Shown here piece after piece: positions 8,218-16,758 of a stretch of 64,000 nucleotides of DNA. The stretch comes from DATFES01 sp035457725 (GTDB lineage Bacteria > Pseudomonadota > Alphaproteobacteria > CACIAM-22H2): positions 74,780 through 138,779 of the forward strand of contig DATIBC010000105.1 in the NCBI GenBank assembly GCA_035457725.1. Direction: 5' to 3'. Both the position numbers and the translations under genes were made by a program. How positions within the stretch are numbered: the stretch's first letter is position 1; each line of letters starts with the position of its first letter. The notes under the pieces are model-generated. The model worked only from the letters and a program-made list of their open reading frames with translations, made no database searches and was not told the DNA's origin.

Positions 8218-8469
8218 ATGAAGACGAATCTACGCGTTGGCGGTATCGCCGCCCTACTACTCCTCGGGGCCGCATGCGCGATGCCGGAAAATCGCGGCAT
8301 GACCTCGATGCGACCCGATGCGGTGCCCATGGAGCGGGCGCACGCCATCTGTTGGGAGCGCGGCCAGGGCATCGCCGCCGGCGGTCCCGGCGGGGACGCC
8401 GCGCGCGAACGGGCGTACTTCGCCTGCATGCGCGAATTGGGCTGGGAAGACCGGCGCACGATGTTCTAG
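8218..8469 (+). CDS. Small predicted lipoprotein of unknown function
   Basis: An 83-residue product with an N-terminal hydrophobic segment and lipobox LGAAC, suggesting a lipid-anchored protein in the envelope. The mature part has two further cysteines (HAICWERG and AYFACMREL), which could form a disulfide, and ends GWEDRRTMF. A GGGGAAG ribosome site precedes the ATG. I do not recognise a family. It converges with the Crp-family regulator, and the CRP-type site at 8077-8092 lies about 125 nt upstream of its start. Confidence 0.7.
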   Translation: MKTNLRVGGIAALLLLGAACAMPENRGMTSMRPDAVPMERAHAICWERGQGIAAGGPGGDAARERAYFACMRELGWEDRRTMF

Positions 8470-8485
8470 ACGCCGGGCGGCATCA

Positions 8486-9226
8486 TCATTCCGACGCGGC
8501 GATTTCGTCGAGCCGCTTGGGCGCGGCGATGACGATCGCCCCGCGCTCGTGTCGCAGGATTCCGGCGCGCGACCAGCGCTGCAGCAGCTTGTTCACCGCC
8601 TCACGCGACGCCCCGAGCATCTGAGCGAGTTCGCTTTGCGACAGTTTCAGCGCGATCCGCATCCCACCGCGGACGGCGCGCCCGTGCCCGGCGGCGAGCG
8701 ATTGCAGCTTGCGCGCCAACCGCGCGTCGAGGCGCAACAGCGTATGCTCGCTGAAGCGATCGGTCGACCGGCGGAGCCGCTCGCAGAGCAACTCGATAAC
8801 GTGGCGCGCCAGGCGCGGCTCGGCCTCGATCAGTTCGAAGAAATGCGGGCGATCGATCACCAGGATCACGCTGTCTTCGGCCGCCTGCGCGCCTGCGGTT
8901 CGCGGCAGGCCGTCGAGCAGCGCGATCTCGCCGAACATGTCGCCCGGCTCCATCAGCCCCAAGGTGATTTCGCGTCCCGCGGCGCTGGCGACCGAGATAC
9001 GGACCAGCCCGACGATGACGCCATAGAGCGCGTCGCCCTCGTCGCCTTGTTGGAACAAGATCGCCCCCTTGGCGAGGCGTCTGATGCGGCTCAAACCAGC
9101 GAGACGTGCGATCAGCTCCGGCTCCAGTCCGCGGAAAATGAAACTGCCGCGAATCAGCCGTTCGCGATCGTCGCTTGGCGGCTCGCCACTTCTCGCCGCG
9201 GGTTCGCGCCTGCCCGATTGGGTCAT
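8486..9226 (-). CDS. Crp/Fnr-family cyclic-nucleotide-responsive regulator
   Basis: A 246-residue regulator with an N-terminal cyclic-nucleotide-binding domain and a C-terminal winged HTH. The phosphate-binding cassette FGEIALLDGLPRTAGA has the Gly-Glu and Arg-Thr pattern used by cAMP/cGMP binders. The recognition helix contains SREAVNK, aligning with SRETVGR of E. coli CRP: the Arg and Glu that read TGTGA are kept, and Lys replaces the third contact Arg. No FNR-type cysteine cluster is visible. It is divergent from the fecR-cyclase pair and has a near-consensus CRP site in the shared gap, so autoregulation and control of the cyclase are likely, though inferred. Confidence 0.92.
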   Translation of the reverse strand: MTQSGRREPAARSGEPPSDDRERLIRGSFIFRGLEPELIARLAGLSRIRRLAKGAILFQQGDEGDALYGVIVGLVRISVASAAGREITLGLMEPGDMFGEIALLDGLPRTAGAQAAEDSVILVIDRPHFFELIEAEPRLARHVIELLCERLRRSTDRFSEHTLLRLDARLARKLQSLAAGHGRAVRGGMRIALKLSQSELAQMLGASREAVNKLLQRWSRAGILRHERGAIVIAAPKRLDEIAASE

Positions 9227-9280
9227 GTCGTGGGCCTTTCATGCATGGCCGATCAGAGCAATGCCCGACATTCGCCGCTC

Positions 9281-9296
9281 TGTGAAGTGCTTCATA
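9281..9296. promoter_or_regulatory. CRP-type site between the Crp-family gene and the fecR-cyclase operon
   Basis: TGTGA-AGTGCT-TCATA matches nine of ten CRP consensus positions and is part of a longer imperfect palindrome CTGTGAAG-TG-CTTCATAG. It lies 55 nt upstream of the regulator start and about 150 nt upstream of the FecR-domain gene. Confidence 0.55.
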
Positions 9297-9448
9297 GCGG
9301 CGCTCGCGGCGGCACGTTATCAGCCTGCTTGCGACGGTCACGCCTTGTCGTCGTTGCGCGCCGCTGCAGCATGCTGTTAAGTCGGTGAAATCGGTCGAAA
9401 AGCACCGCCTATTCAGGCGCAACCTGTGCAAAACCTGGAGGGACGCTC

Positions 9449-10105
9449 GTGATAGGCGTGAGGAACGCACATAGTCCCGGCGCGCGGGTAAGGATACGGC
9501 TGGCGCGCGCGGGGCTTGCCGCCGTCGCTTGCTGGCTGGTGGGCGTGGATACTGCCAACGCCGCTGAGCCTTGCCGCACCGCTCGGCTTGCCGGCGGCGT
9601 GCAGATCGTTCGCGGCGGCACGACGACGCCGCTCGCGGCGGGCGCGGTTCTACGCGCGTCCGATCGCATCGTCACCTCAGCCGGCGCGCGGGTCGAGGTC
9701 GCGTGTCCCGACGGCTCCAGCCTGATCATCGGCGAGGCGACTGAAGTCGAATTGATCCGGTTTCAGCCCGACGACGCGCCGGCCAATGCCCTGGTGCGGC
9801 TGGCGCGCGGAATCCTGCGCGCCGTCCTGCCGCAGGGCCATCGTTGGCAAGGCTTCGATGTCGTGACGCGGACGGCCGTGGCGTCGGTGCGCTCGACGGC
9901 CTGGATCGTCGAGGCGACTCCCGAGAATACGGCGGTATTCGTCATCGAGGGCGGCGTCTTGATTTCGGCGCGCGCCGATCAAACGCAGGTCCATCTCTCG
10001 GCAGGAGAGGGAACGGACGTCGCGCTCGGGCAGGGACCCAAAGCCGCGGCGCGATGGGGTACAGCGCGGGCGAACGGCGTGCTTTCGCGCACCCAATCGC
10101 CATAA
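9449..10105 (+). CDS. Secreted FecR-domain protein
   Basis: A 218-residue periplasmic protein with a signal peptide (hydrophobic 18-35, ending NAAEP) and a FecR-type beta domain: ACPDGSSLIIGEATEVELIRF, then VVTRTAVASVRSTAWIVEA and VFVIEGGV. Here it is not next to a sigma factor or TonB receptor but 16 nt before a CHASE2 cyclase gene, a recurring pairing in proteobacteria. A role as periplasmic ligand or partner of the CHASE2 sensor is inference. The GTG start has a GGAGGGA ribosome site. Confidence 0.85.
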   Translation: MIGVRNAHSPGARVRIRLARAGLAAVACWLVGVDTANAAEPCRTARLAGGVQIVRGGTTTPLAAGAVLRASDRIVTSAGARVEVACPDGSSLIIGEATEVELIRFQPDDAPANALVRLARGILRAVLPQGHRWQGFDVVTRTAVASVRSTAWIVEATPENTAVFVIEGGVLISARADQTQVHLSAGEGTDVALGQGPKAAARWGTARANGVLSRTQSP

Positions 10106-10121
10106 TGCGGATCGGCCCGCG

Positions 10122-12095
10122 TTGGAATCTCGCAACCGCGCGCTAGGCCGACGATGGATCCGCGCGGCGCTGTGTGTCGCGGTCACCAGCCTCGTCGCCG
10201 GCGCCTATGCGACCCTGCGCGACGCGCCGACTTTGGCCACCATTGAGGGGCAAACGCTCGCCTGGCGCTTCCACCTGCGGGGGCCGCTTGCTCCGCCGCG
10301 TGGCGTCGCCATCGTCGCGATCGACGATCGGACCATTGCCGCGTTCAAGCGCTGGCCGTTGCCGCGGCGCGCCATCGCCGAGACGATCGAACGGCTGCGT
10401 ATCGCCGGCGCCCGCACGGTCGGCCTCGATCTCATGTTCCAGGAGCGCGAAACACCGCCCTCGGGAGAGGGCTTGGGCCCCGGCGATCTTCGCCTGCGCG
10501 ACGCGCTCGCCGCCGGGCCGCCGGTGGTGCTGGCGCTCGCCGCGACCTTCGACGCCACCCGCCCGGACGGCGAAACGCGTCAACGTCTGGAGGCTGCGCA
10601 GTTTCGTGTCGTTCGGCGTGCGCGGGATGTGACGGCCGACTTTCTTGCCGGCGACGGCGCGCTGATGCCGATCGGTCCGCTCGCCGATGTTGCGACGCTG
10701 GCTCACGTCAACGTACCGGTAGACGCCGACGGCACGTTGCGCCACCTCTATCTGGCGATCGACATCGCCGGGGCGGCGATTCCCGCCTTTTCCCTCGAGG
10801 TGGCTCGCCTGGGTGAAAGTCTCGCGCGCGGCGAAACCGTCTTGTTGCCGGGAACCGGCGTGCAGCTCGGCGCGCGTCGGATCGAAACCGACGCCCGCAT
10901 GCGCATGGCGCTCAATTATTACGGTCCGGCGGGGTTGATCGCCACGCATTCGCTGATCGATGTCGTCGAAGATCGAGTTCCTGCGAACGCGGTTGCTGGC
11001 CGCGCCGTTGTGATCGGCGCCACCGCGGTTGGGGTCGGCGACACTTTCGCCACACCGTTCAGCGAGGCGCTCCCCGGCGTCGAGGCGCTGGCCACCGGCA
11101 TCGCCAATATCGCGAGCGGATCGCCTTTGCTGCGCGACTGGCGTATCGGCGTCGTTGACCTTGGGGCGATTGTGGCACTGGGGGCGGTGGCGTTCGCGGC
11201 AGCGTCGCTTCCTGCGAGCGCGATCGCGACGATCGCCGTGCTGGCGTTGCTGCTGGGCTGGGGTGGACTTGCGCTATGGGGATTCATGCAGGCCGGTTGG
11301 TGGCTCAGCATCGTGTTTCCCGGAGCATCGATCGCGCTCAACGGATTTGCCGGCGTGGTCGCGCGCGTCACCGCCGAGCGACGCCTGCGCCAGCGCGTCG
11401 AAAGCGAGCGGACGAATCTTGCGCGCTATTTCTCGCCCATCGTCGCCGACGCGATGGCAGCGAGCGAACGACCGAGCTTCGAGGGCAGCGAGCAGATGGC
11501 GGCGATCATGTTTGTCGACATCGCCGGCTTCACTCGTCGAAGCCAGGCGCTTGGGCCGGCGGCGACCGTGGAATTCTTGCGCCAGTTCCATGCCCGGATC
11601 GAAGCGGCAGCCCTCGCGCACGGCGGCGTGCTCGAGCAGTTCACCGGCGACGGGGCGATGATCATCTTCGGCATCCCGGCGGCGCGGGCCGACGACCCGG
11701 CGGCGGCGCTAGCGTGCGCCTTGCGACTCGAGCGCGAGATCGCCGAGTGGAGCGGCCAGCTTGCGGCGAGCGGCCTGCCGGCGCTCGACATAGGCGTTGG
11801 GGTCCACTATGGCCAGGTTGTAATCGCGCGCCTGGGCGGCGCCACGCAGAAACAGCTCACGGCGGCGGGGGACACGGTCAATCTGGCGAGTCGCCTCGAA
11901 GCTCTGACCCGCACCCATGACGCAACCATCGCCATATCCGACGCAACCGCCGCCGCAGTCCGCGCGGCGGGAAAGGCCGAACTGCTCGATGGCTTCAAGG
12001 CGCTTCCGCCGCTCGCCGTGCGGGGCCGCGAAGGCGACATGATCGTCTGGGTGCGCGGGCGCGGCGATCGCCCGCGAGAACGCCCGGGACATTGA
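10122..12095 (+). CDS. CHASE2-domain adenylate/guanylate cyclase
   Basis: A 657-residue membrane sensor enzyme. It has an N-terminal membrane segment (about 13-30), a periplasmic CHASE2 domain (about 40-330, with RGVAIVAIDDRTI and GARTVGLDLMF), three closely spaced membrane helices (about 345-430), and a cytoplasmic class III cyclase domain. Cyclase motifs are FVDIAGFTRRSQ at about 462 and FTGDGAMIIFG near 506, carrying the two metal-binding aspartates. The start is TTG; no ATG or GTG is available near the fecR stop. The product, cAMP or cGMP, would feed the divergent Crp-family regulator. Confidence 0.9.
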   Translation: MESRNRALGRRWIRAALCVAVTSLVAGAYATLRDAPTLATIEGQTLAWRFHLRGPLAPPRGVAIVAIDDRTIAAFKRWPLPRRAIAETIERLRIAGARTVGLDLMFQERETPPSGEGLGPGDLRLRDALAAGPPVVLALAATFDATRPDGETRQRLEAAQFRVVRRARDVTADFLAGDGALMPIGPLADVATLAHVNVPVDADGTLRHLYLAIDIAGAAIPAFSLEVARLGESLARGETVLLPGTGVQLGARRIETDARMRMALNYYGPAGLIATHSLIDVVEDRVPANAVAGRAVVIGATAVGVGDTFATPFSEALPGVEALATGIANIASGSPLLRDWRIGVVDLGAIVALGAVAFAAASLPASAIATIAVLALLLGWGGLALWGFMQAGWWLSIVFPGASIALNGFAGVVARVTAERRLRQRVESERTNLARYFSPIVADAMAASERPSFEGSEQMAAIMFVDIAGFTRRSQALGPAATVEFLRQFHARIEAAALAHGGVLEQFTGDGAMIIFGIPAARADDPAAALACALRLEREIAEWSGQLAASGLPALDIGVGVHYGQVVIARLGGATQKQLTAAGDTVNLASRLEALTRTHDATIAISDATAAAVRAAGKAELLDGFKALPPLAVRGREGDMIVWVRGRGDRPRERPGH

Positions 12096-12123
12096 CGCCC
12101 CGGGCGTTTCTTGGCGCCGAAGT

Positions 12124-13470
12124 TCAGGCCGCGGCGCTCGATCGCAGCCGCGACAACGCCTCGGCGGCGGCGGTTCGATGGCGCTTGGCTTGGCGGTCGT
12201 TTGGCCGTACGAAATCGCGCTCGTACGCCAGCGCTTCCAGCAGCTCGAACCGGCGTCCGCGCGACGCCGCCTCGAGCAGCGTCAGGTCGAGAAGATCGCG
12301 CTGCGCATGGCTGCCGCCGAAACGGTTGGCGATCGAACGGATCGGCCGCAGCAGATCAATCGCGGCCCCGTGATCGCCGCGCCCGAACGCGTAGATCGCG
12401 CGTGCTACCGGCAGGCCGACCTCGCCGGTCATCGCCTGATTGCTGCCATCGCGTTCGAGGCTGCGCACCATCGTCGCAAGCTGCCGGTCGGCGAGATCCC
12501 AGCGGCCGCCGCCGACGAACGCCATCATCGCATGGACGTCGTTGAACGCGTACCAACCGTCGTCGACCATCGACTCCCAACTCTCCGCCAGCTCGCTCCA
12601 GCGCGCGCCGACGTCGACGCCGCGCAACTTGAGCCGCCACAGCATCGCCGAGGCGTCGATCATTTCGAGGGCGATCTTGGAGCGGCCGCCACGAATCGGT
12701 CCGTCGTAGATCTCGAGCGTCCGAGGAGTCTGCTCGAGATCGAGATGATAGAGCGCGAGATGCCACCAGTTATGGACTGCGAAGAAGCTGTCCTCGGCCC
12801 AAGGCTGGCCGTGCGCGCCGAGCCAGGCGATCCCATCCTCGCGGCGTCCCTGCATCTCCATGACATGGGCGACGGCGTGCCAGGCCCAGCCATCGCGCGC
12901 GTTGAGCGCCACCGCCTCGCGACCAGTGGCCTCGGCGCGGGCGTAATCGCCGCACTCCTCGAGGCCGAACGCCAACATGCCGAGAAGCGCGTGATACCCG
13001 CGATCGGCGGGCGACCAAGCCGGCATGACGCGCAAGACACGATCACGTAGATTGCGGGCATCGCCGCGGAAGAAATCGAACTGGTGGCCGACTTGAAGCG
13101 CCAAGGCATCGCGCGGAAAGGCGATCAGCACGTCGTCGATACGCCCGATGGCGCGTTCGAATTCGCCGGCGACGAAACTCTCGATCGCTGCGATGTGCAG
13201 CCTTTCGCGTTCGTTCGCTTTGCAGCGCTTGGCCGCGGCGAGCGCCGCCTGCGCGTCGCCGAGCGCCGCCGCTTCCGTGGCGCAAACGCCGAGATAGGCC
13301 TTGAAGCAATGCGCCATGACGAAATCGGGCGCGGCGACGATGGCGCGGTCGATGGCGGCGAAAGGATTGCCGACATAGCACTGGAATTCGGTCAACGCCT
13401 GCTCGAAACACTCGAGCGCTTCGCGGCTGGCGCCGCTGACGGCAAGTCCGCGGAAATCGCTGTGGGTCAT
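12124..13470 (-). CDS. TPR-containing TTC38-like protein
   Basis: A 448-residue cytoplasmic protein built of helical repeat pairs. It resembles tetratricopeptide repeat protein 38 (TTC38): FEQALTEFQCYVGNPFAAIDRAI near the N-terminus, LGMLAFGLEECGDYARAE, and the family hallmark GWAWHAVAHVMEMQGR followed by HNWWHLALYHLD. Bacterial members have no established biochemical role. The perfect CRP-type site at 13567-13582 is 97 nt upstream of the ATG, so cyclic-nucleotide control is plausible. It converges with the cyclase gene, 28 nt apart. Confidence 0.85.
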   Translation of the reverse strand: MTHSDFRGLAVSGASREALECFEQALTEFQCYVGNPFAAIDRAIVAAPDFVMAHCFKAYLGVCATEAAALGDAQAALAAAKRCKANERERLHIAAIESFVAGEFERAIGRIDDVLIAFPRDALALQVGHQFDFFRGDARNLRDRVLRVMPAWSPADRGYHALLGMLAFGLEECGDYARAEATGREAVALNARDGWAWHAVAHVMEMQGRREDGIAWLGAHGQPWAEDSFFAVHNWWHLALYHLDLEQTPRTLEIYDGPIRGGRSKIALEMIDASAMLWRLKLRGVDVGARWSELAESWESMVDDGWYAFNDVHAMMAFVGGGRWDLADRQLATMVRSLERDGSNQAMTGEVGLPVARAIYAFGRGDHGAAIDLLRPIRSIANRFGGSHAQRDLLDLTLLEAASRGRRFELLEALAYERDFVRPNDRQAKRHRTAAAEALSRLRSSAAA

Positions 13471-13566
13471 CGTTGCATCCTTTTTCGAGTTGGTTCCGGC
13501 GCCCCGGCTCGCCCCGAGCCGTCCCGCCTTGCCCGTGGATCAATGACAGCAGTTCGCCCATCGTGC

Positions 13567-13582
13567 TGTGATTGCGTTCACA
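13567..13582. promoter_or_regulatory. Perfect CRP consensus site
   Basis: TGTGA-TTGCGT-TCACA matches the CRP consensus at all ten defined positions. It lies in the gap between the TTC38-like gene (start 13470, minus) and a small membrane protein gene (start 13711, plus), so it could serve either promoter. Confidence 0.65.
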
Positions 13583-13710
13583 ATAGATAACCACAGGAAA
13601 AAACACGAGATTTCGTTGGTGGTGGAGTTGATGGGCGCCTTCACGGGCGGTTAACCCTGCGTGCGCGATGGTGATGCGCGTCCGCATGGCGAAGCGAAAC
13701 GATAGCTGCG

Positions 13711-14118
13711 ATGTCGACCCCCTGGTGGAATCCGCGACGGCTGTGGCCGCTGTTCAGCGCAGCGTGGATCGCCATCTGGGCGTGGCCCACCCTCGATGCG
13801 CTGCAAAGTGCGCTCGAGGCGCATCGCCACGTCTTGGCGGCACATCGAGACGCGCAGGTCGAGGCGGCGCATCGCTCGCGCGACCCACTGGCGCGCGCCG
13901 AAGATCATGCGCTGCGCTCATATCTGGCGGTCCAGTCGCCGGCGACATTTTCGCTCGCCGTCGCCGAGCGGGGTCTTGCGTTGCGCAAGGCGCGGTTGAT
14001 CGAGCGCGTGACCTGGCTCGCCGGCGGACCGCTTGCGGCCGGCGCGGCCGCCATCGCGATGCACGTCGCTGCGTTTCGAAATCGCCGCCGTGGCGGCGAG
14101 ATCGGCGAGCGCCGTTGA
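13711..14118 (+). CDS. Hypothetical two-pass membrane protein
   Basis: A 135-residue product with a hydrophobic segment near the N-terminus (LWPLFSAAWIAIWAW), a charged histidine- and arginine-rich middle (about 35-70, HRHVLAAHRDAQVEAAHR), and a second hydrophobic stretch near 105-122. No family is recognised. There is no strong Shine-Dalgarno and the frame was chosen for its membrane pattern, so it may be over-called. The perfect CRP-type site lies about 130 nt upstream. Confidence 0.5.
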   Translation: MSTPWWNPRRLWPLFSAAWIAIWAWPTLDALQSALEAHRHVLAAHRDAQVEAAHRSRDPLARAEDHALRSYLAVQSPATFSLAVAERGLALRKARLIERVTWLAGGPLAAGAAAIAMHVAAFRNRRRGGEIGERR

Positions 14119-14175
14119 CACGGTTGCGCCGCCCACGGAAGGTGCGGCATCGACAATTCCCAATGGACGCCGTCC

Positions 14176-14949
14176 ATGCGTCGCCAAGGCCGGATCACGC
14201 TCGCAGTCGACGGGGCGGTCGCCCGACTCGTGATCGACAACCCGGAGAAACGCAACGCACTCGATCTGGCGATGATCGCCGAGTTGAGCGCCGGGGTCCG
14301 GCGGGTTTCGAGCGACCGACGGGTCCGCGTGCTGGTACTCTCCGGCGCCGGCGGAAAGGCTTTTTCGGCCGGGGCCGATCTCGACGTCCTCACCGAGGGA
14401 AGAGACTTCAGCCAGCGCTTGCGCCGTATCGAGCAGGCGCTGGAGCGCGCTGCGCGAGCCTTGGCTCGGCTGCCGATCCCCACAATCGCCGCCCTTTCGG
14501 GCTACTGCATGGGCGGAGGCGTGCAGATCGCGCTCGCATGCGATCTGCGCTTTGCGGCGGACGATCTTGCGATCGGCATTCCCGCGGTGCGCATGGGTCT
14601 GGTCTATCCGCGAACCGCCCTTGCCAAGCTGGTTCGGCTGGTCGGCGCGTCGCGCGCCAAGTTTGTCCTGATGTCCGCCCAGGCGTTTGCCGCCGAGGCG
14701 GCGGCGGCGATGGGCCTGGTCGACGCGGTTTTCCCGGCACGGCGCTTCAAATTGGCGGTCGACGATCTCGCCAACGCCATCGCCGGACATCCGCCCGGCG
14801 CAGTCCGCGCCTACAAGCAGGTCATCGACGCGCTCGCCGACGACAATGCGGCGGCGGCCGAGCGCATCGCCCGCAAGGTCAACCGGGGAAACGAAATGTA
14901 CGCGGCGCTGGAGCGCGTGCGCGCAAGCCGCAAACGACGCGCCGATTAG
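14176..14949 (+). CDS. Crotonase-fold (enoyl-CoA hydratase/isomerase family) protein
   Basis: A 257-residue crotonase-fold protein with the CoA-binding oxyanion motifs FSAGADL (about 56-62) and GYCMGGGVQIALACDL (about 112-127). In true enoyl-CoA hydratase the motif is GGGCE with a catalytic Glu, and a second Glu lies in the PEI segment. Here these positions are Gln (GGGVQ) and Ala (IGIPAV). Both catalytic acids therefore appear to be missing, so hydration is doubtful and another crotonase reaction is possible. The gene stands alone, facing the FAH-family gene. Confidence 0.85.
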   Translation: MRRQGRITLAVDGAVARLVIDNPEKRNALDLAMIAELSAGVRRVSSDRRVRVLVLSGAGGKAFSAGADLDVLTEGRDFSQRLRRIEQALERAARALARLPIPTIAALSGYCMGGGVQIALACDLRFAADDLAIGIPAVRMGLVYPRTALAKLVRLVGASRAKFVLMSAQAFAAEAAAAMGLVDAVFPARRFKLAVDDLANAIAGHPPGAVRAYKQVIDALADDNAAAAERIARKVNRGNEMYAALERVRASRKRRAD

Positions 14950-14959
14950 CGGCGATGGT

Positions 14960-15817
14960 TCATGCGGCTCGAACGCGCACGGTCATGGCGCCGATCTTGT
15001 CGAAGACCACCGACATCGCATCGCCCGGCTTGACCGGCGCGACGCCGGCCGGCGTTCCGGTCATGATGATATCGCCCGGCAGCAGGGTGTAGAAGCTGGA
15101 CGCATACTCGATCAGGCGGCGCACGTCGTAATCGAGATGTCGCGTGTTCGATTTCTGACGCAGCTCGCCGTTGACGCGAAGCTCAAAATCGAGGGCGTCG
15201 GGATCGGGTACCTCATCGGCGGTGACCAGCCATGGACCGAGCACCGCGTAGCTGTCGACCGACTTGCGGAAACTCGGCAATTCCGGACCGCGCACCGTCA
15301 TGTCGAGGCCGATGGCGTAGCCGGCGACGTGGTCGAGGGCGTCGTTTCGCCGGATGTTCGTGCCGGCGCGGCCGATGACGAGCGCAAGCTCGGCTTCGTG
15401 ATCGTTGCGGCGATCCGGAAAGCGCAGCGCGACGCCGTCGCCAGCCCCGACGAGCGCGCTGTTCGCCTTCAAGAACAAGCCCCAATCGCCAATCGTCTTG
15501 ATGACCCGGCCATGCGCGATGCCGGGATCCTTCTTGGATTCCTCGATGTGATCCTTGTAGTTGATCGGCGCGCCGATGATCTTCGACGGGTTGGCCACAG
15601 GCGATCGCAGAATCGCCTCGTCAAGCGCCAGCGCGCCCGCCCGCGGGGCTAGCCGCTCGATCTCGATCCGAATGCGCGGCAAATTGGCGATGAACTGGTC
15701 GCCGAGCGGCGCCGGCCAGCCGACCTTGGGCAGCACGGAAAGCGCGTCGCTCACGTCGCGGATCGTTTCGCCCTCCACCAAACCGAGCCGGTCATCGTTG
15801 AAACGGCACAGGCGCAT
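14960..15817 (-). CDS. Fumarylacetoacetate hydrolase family protein
   Basis: A 285-residue enzyme of the FAH fold, whose members hydrolyse or isomerise/decarboxylate dioxo acids in aromatic degradation. The N-terminal part MRLCRFNDDRLGLVEG is followed by the catalytic domain from IIGAPINYKDHIEE, the metal-binding acidic residues in NDHEAELALVIG, and the C-terminal signature DIIMTGTPAGVAPVKPGD. Length fits single-domain FAH proteins. It could act downstream of ring cleavage, but it is 7 kb from the dioxygenase operon and there is no cleavage enzyme nearby. Confidence 0.88.
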   Translation of the reverse strand: MRLCRFNDDRLGLVEGETIRDVSDALSVLPKVGWPAPLGDQFIANLPRIRIEIERLAPRAGALALDEAILRSPVANPSKIIGAPINYKDHIEESKKDPGIAHGRVIKTIGDWGLFLKANSALVGAGDGVALRFPDRRNDHEAELALVIGRAGTNIRRNDALDHVAGYAIGLDMTVRGPELPSFRKSVDSYAVLGPWLVTADEVPDPDALDFELRVNGELRQKSNTRHLDYDVRRLIEYASSFYTLLPGDIIMTGTPAGVAPVKPGDAMSVVFDKIGAMTVRVRAA

Positions 15818-15912
15818 GCTTCCTCCCGGCAGGTACGACGCGATGCCGGCCCTCAGTATATCCGCTCGCCGCTTGACGCCAACCGCCGGGCGGCGTCTTC
15901 TCGGCCACCGTC

Positions 15913-16755
15913 ATGAACTATCGACACGCCTATCACGCCGGCGGTTTCACCGACGTCGTCAAGCACGCGGCATTGGTTCTCGTGTTGCGAAGGCTGATGG
16001 AGAAGCCGAAGCCGCTCTTCGTCCTCGACACGCATGCTGGCGCGGGGCGCTATGACCTGCTGGGCGAGCATGCGGCCAAGACGGGCGAGCATCGCGCGGG
16101 CATCGGTCGCGTACTCGATTGGGCGGCGGCGCCGGCGGCGTTGCGGCCCTACTTGGCGATCGTCGGCGCGCTCAATCGCAGCCGCGTCGAACCGCGCTGG
16201 TATCCGGGCTCGTCGGAGATCATACGATCGCGTTTGCGCAAGAACGACCGGCTGGTCGCCGTCGAACTGCACCCGGAGGACGCGCGCGCGCTTGCAAGGT
16301 GGATGGCCGATGACCGCCGGGTGGATGTGCGCCAGGGCGACGGATACGCGGCGCTCAAGGCGTGCTTGCCGCCGCCCGAGCGCCGCGGACTGGTGTTGAT
16401 CGATCCGCCATTCGAGGTGCGCGACGAATTCGCCCGCATCGTCCGCGGTCTCAGGCACGCATGGCGCCGTTGGCCGACCGGAGTCTACATGATCTGGTAC
16501 CCGATCAAGGACCGCGCGCCGGTCGCCGCGTTTCACCGCGCGCTCACGGATAGCGGCCTTTCCCCGATCGTCGCTGCCGAACTGCTGCTGCGCCCCGACG
16601 ACGACCCCGAGCGGTTGAATGGCTGCGGGCTGGTCTTCGTCAATCTGCCGTGGCGACTCGACGGGGTATTGACCGATTTGCTCCCCGCGCTCGCCGAGCG
16701 GCTTGGTGCCGGCCGCGGCGGCGGCGCCCGCGTGGCGACGCTGATCGGCGATTGA
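15913..16755 (+). CDS. rlmJ: 23S rRNA (adenine(2030)-N6)-methyltransferase RlmJ
   Basis: Methylates A2030 of 23S rRNA using S-adenosylmethionine. The 280-residue product starts MNYRHAYHAGGFTDVVKHAAL, the very conserved RlmJ N-terminus, followed by the SAM-binding segment FVLDTHAGAGRYDL and the amino-methyltransferase motif VLIDPPFE (DPPF). The length equals the family norm. It is divergent from the FAH gene and stops 3 nt before the converging EamA gene. Confidence 0.94.
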   Translation: MNYRHAYHAGGFTDVVKHAALVLVLRRLMEKPKPLFVLDTHAGAGRYDLLGEHAAKTGEHRAGIGRVLDWAAAPAALRPYLAIVGALNRSRVEPRWYPGSSEIIRSRLRKNDRLVAVELHPEDARALARWMADDRRVDVRQGDGYAALKACLPPPERRGLVLIDPPFEVRDEFARIVRGLRHAWRRWPTGVYMIWYPIKDRAPVAAFHRALTDSGLSPIVAAELLLRPDDDPERLNGCGLVFVNLPWRLDGVLTDLLPALAERLGAGRGGGARVATLIGD

Positions 16756-16758
16756 AGC

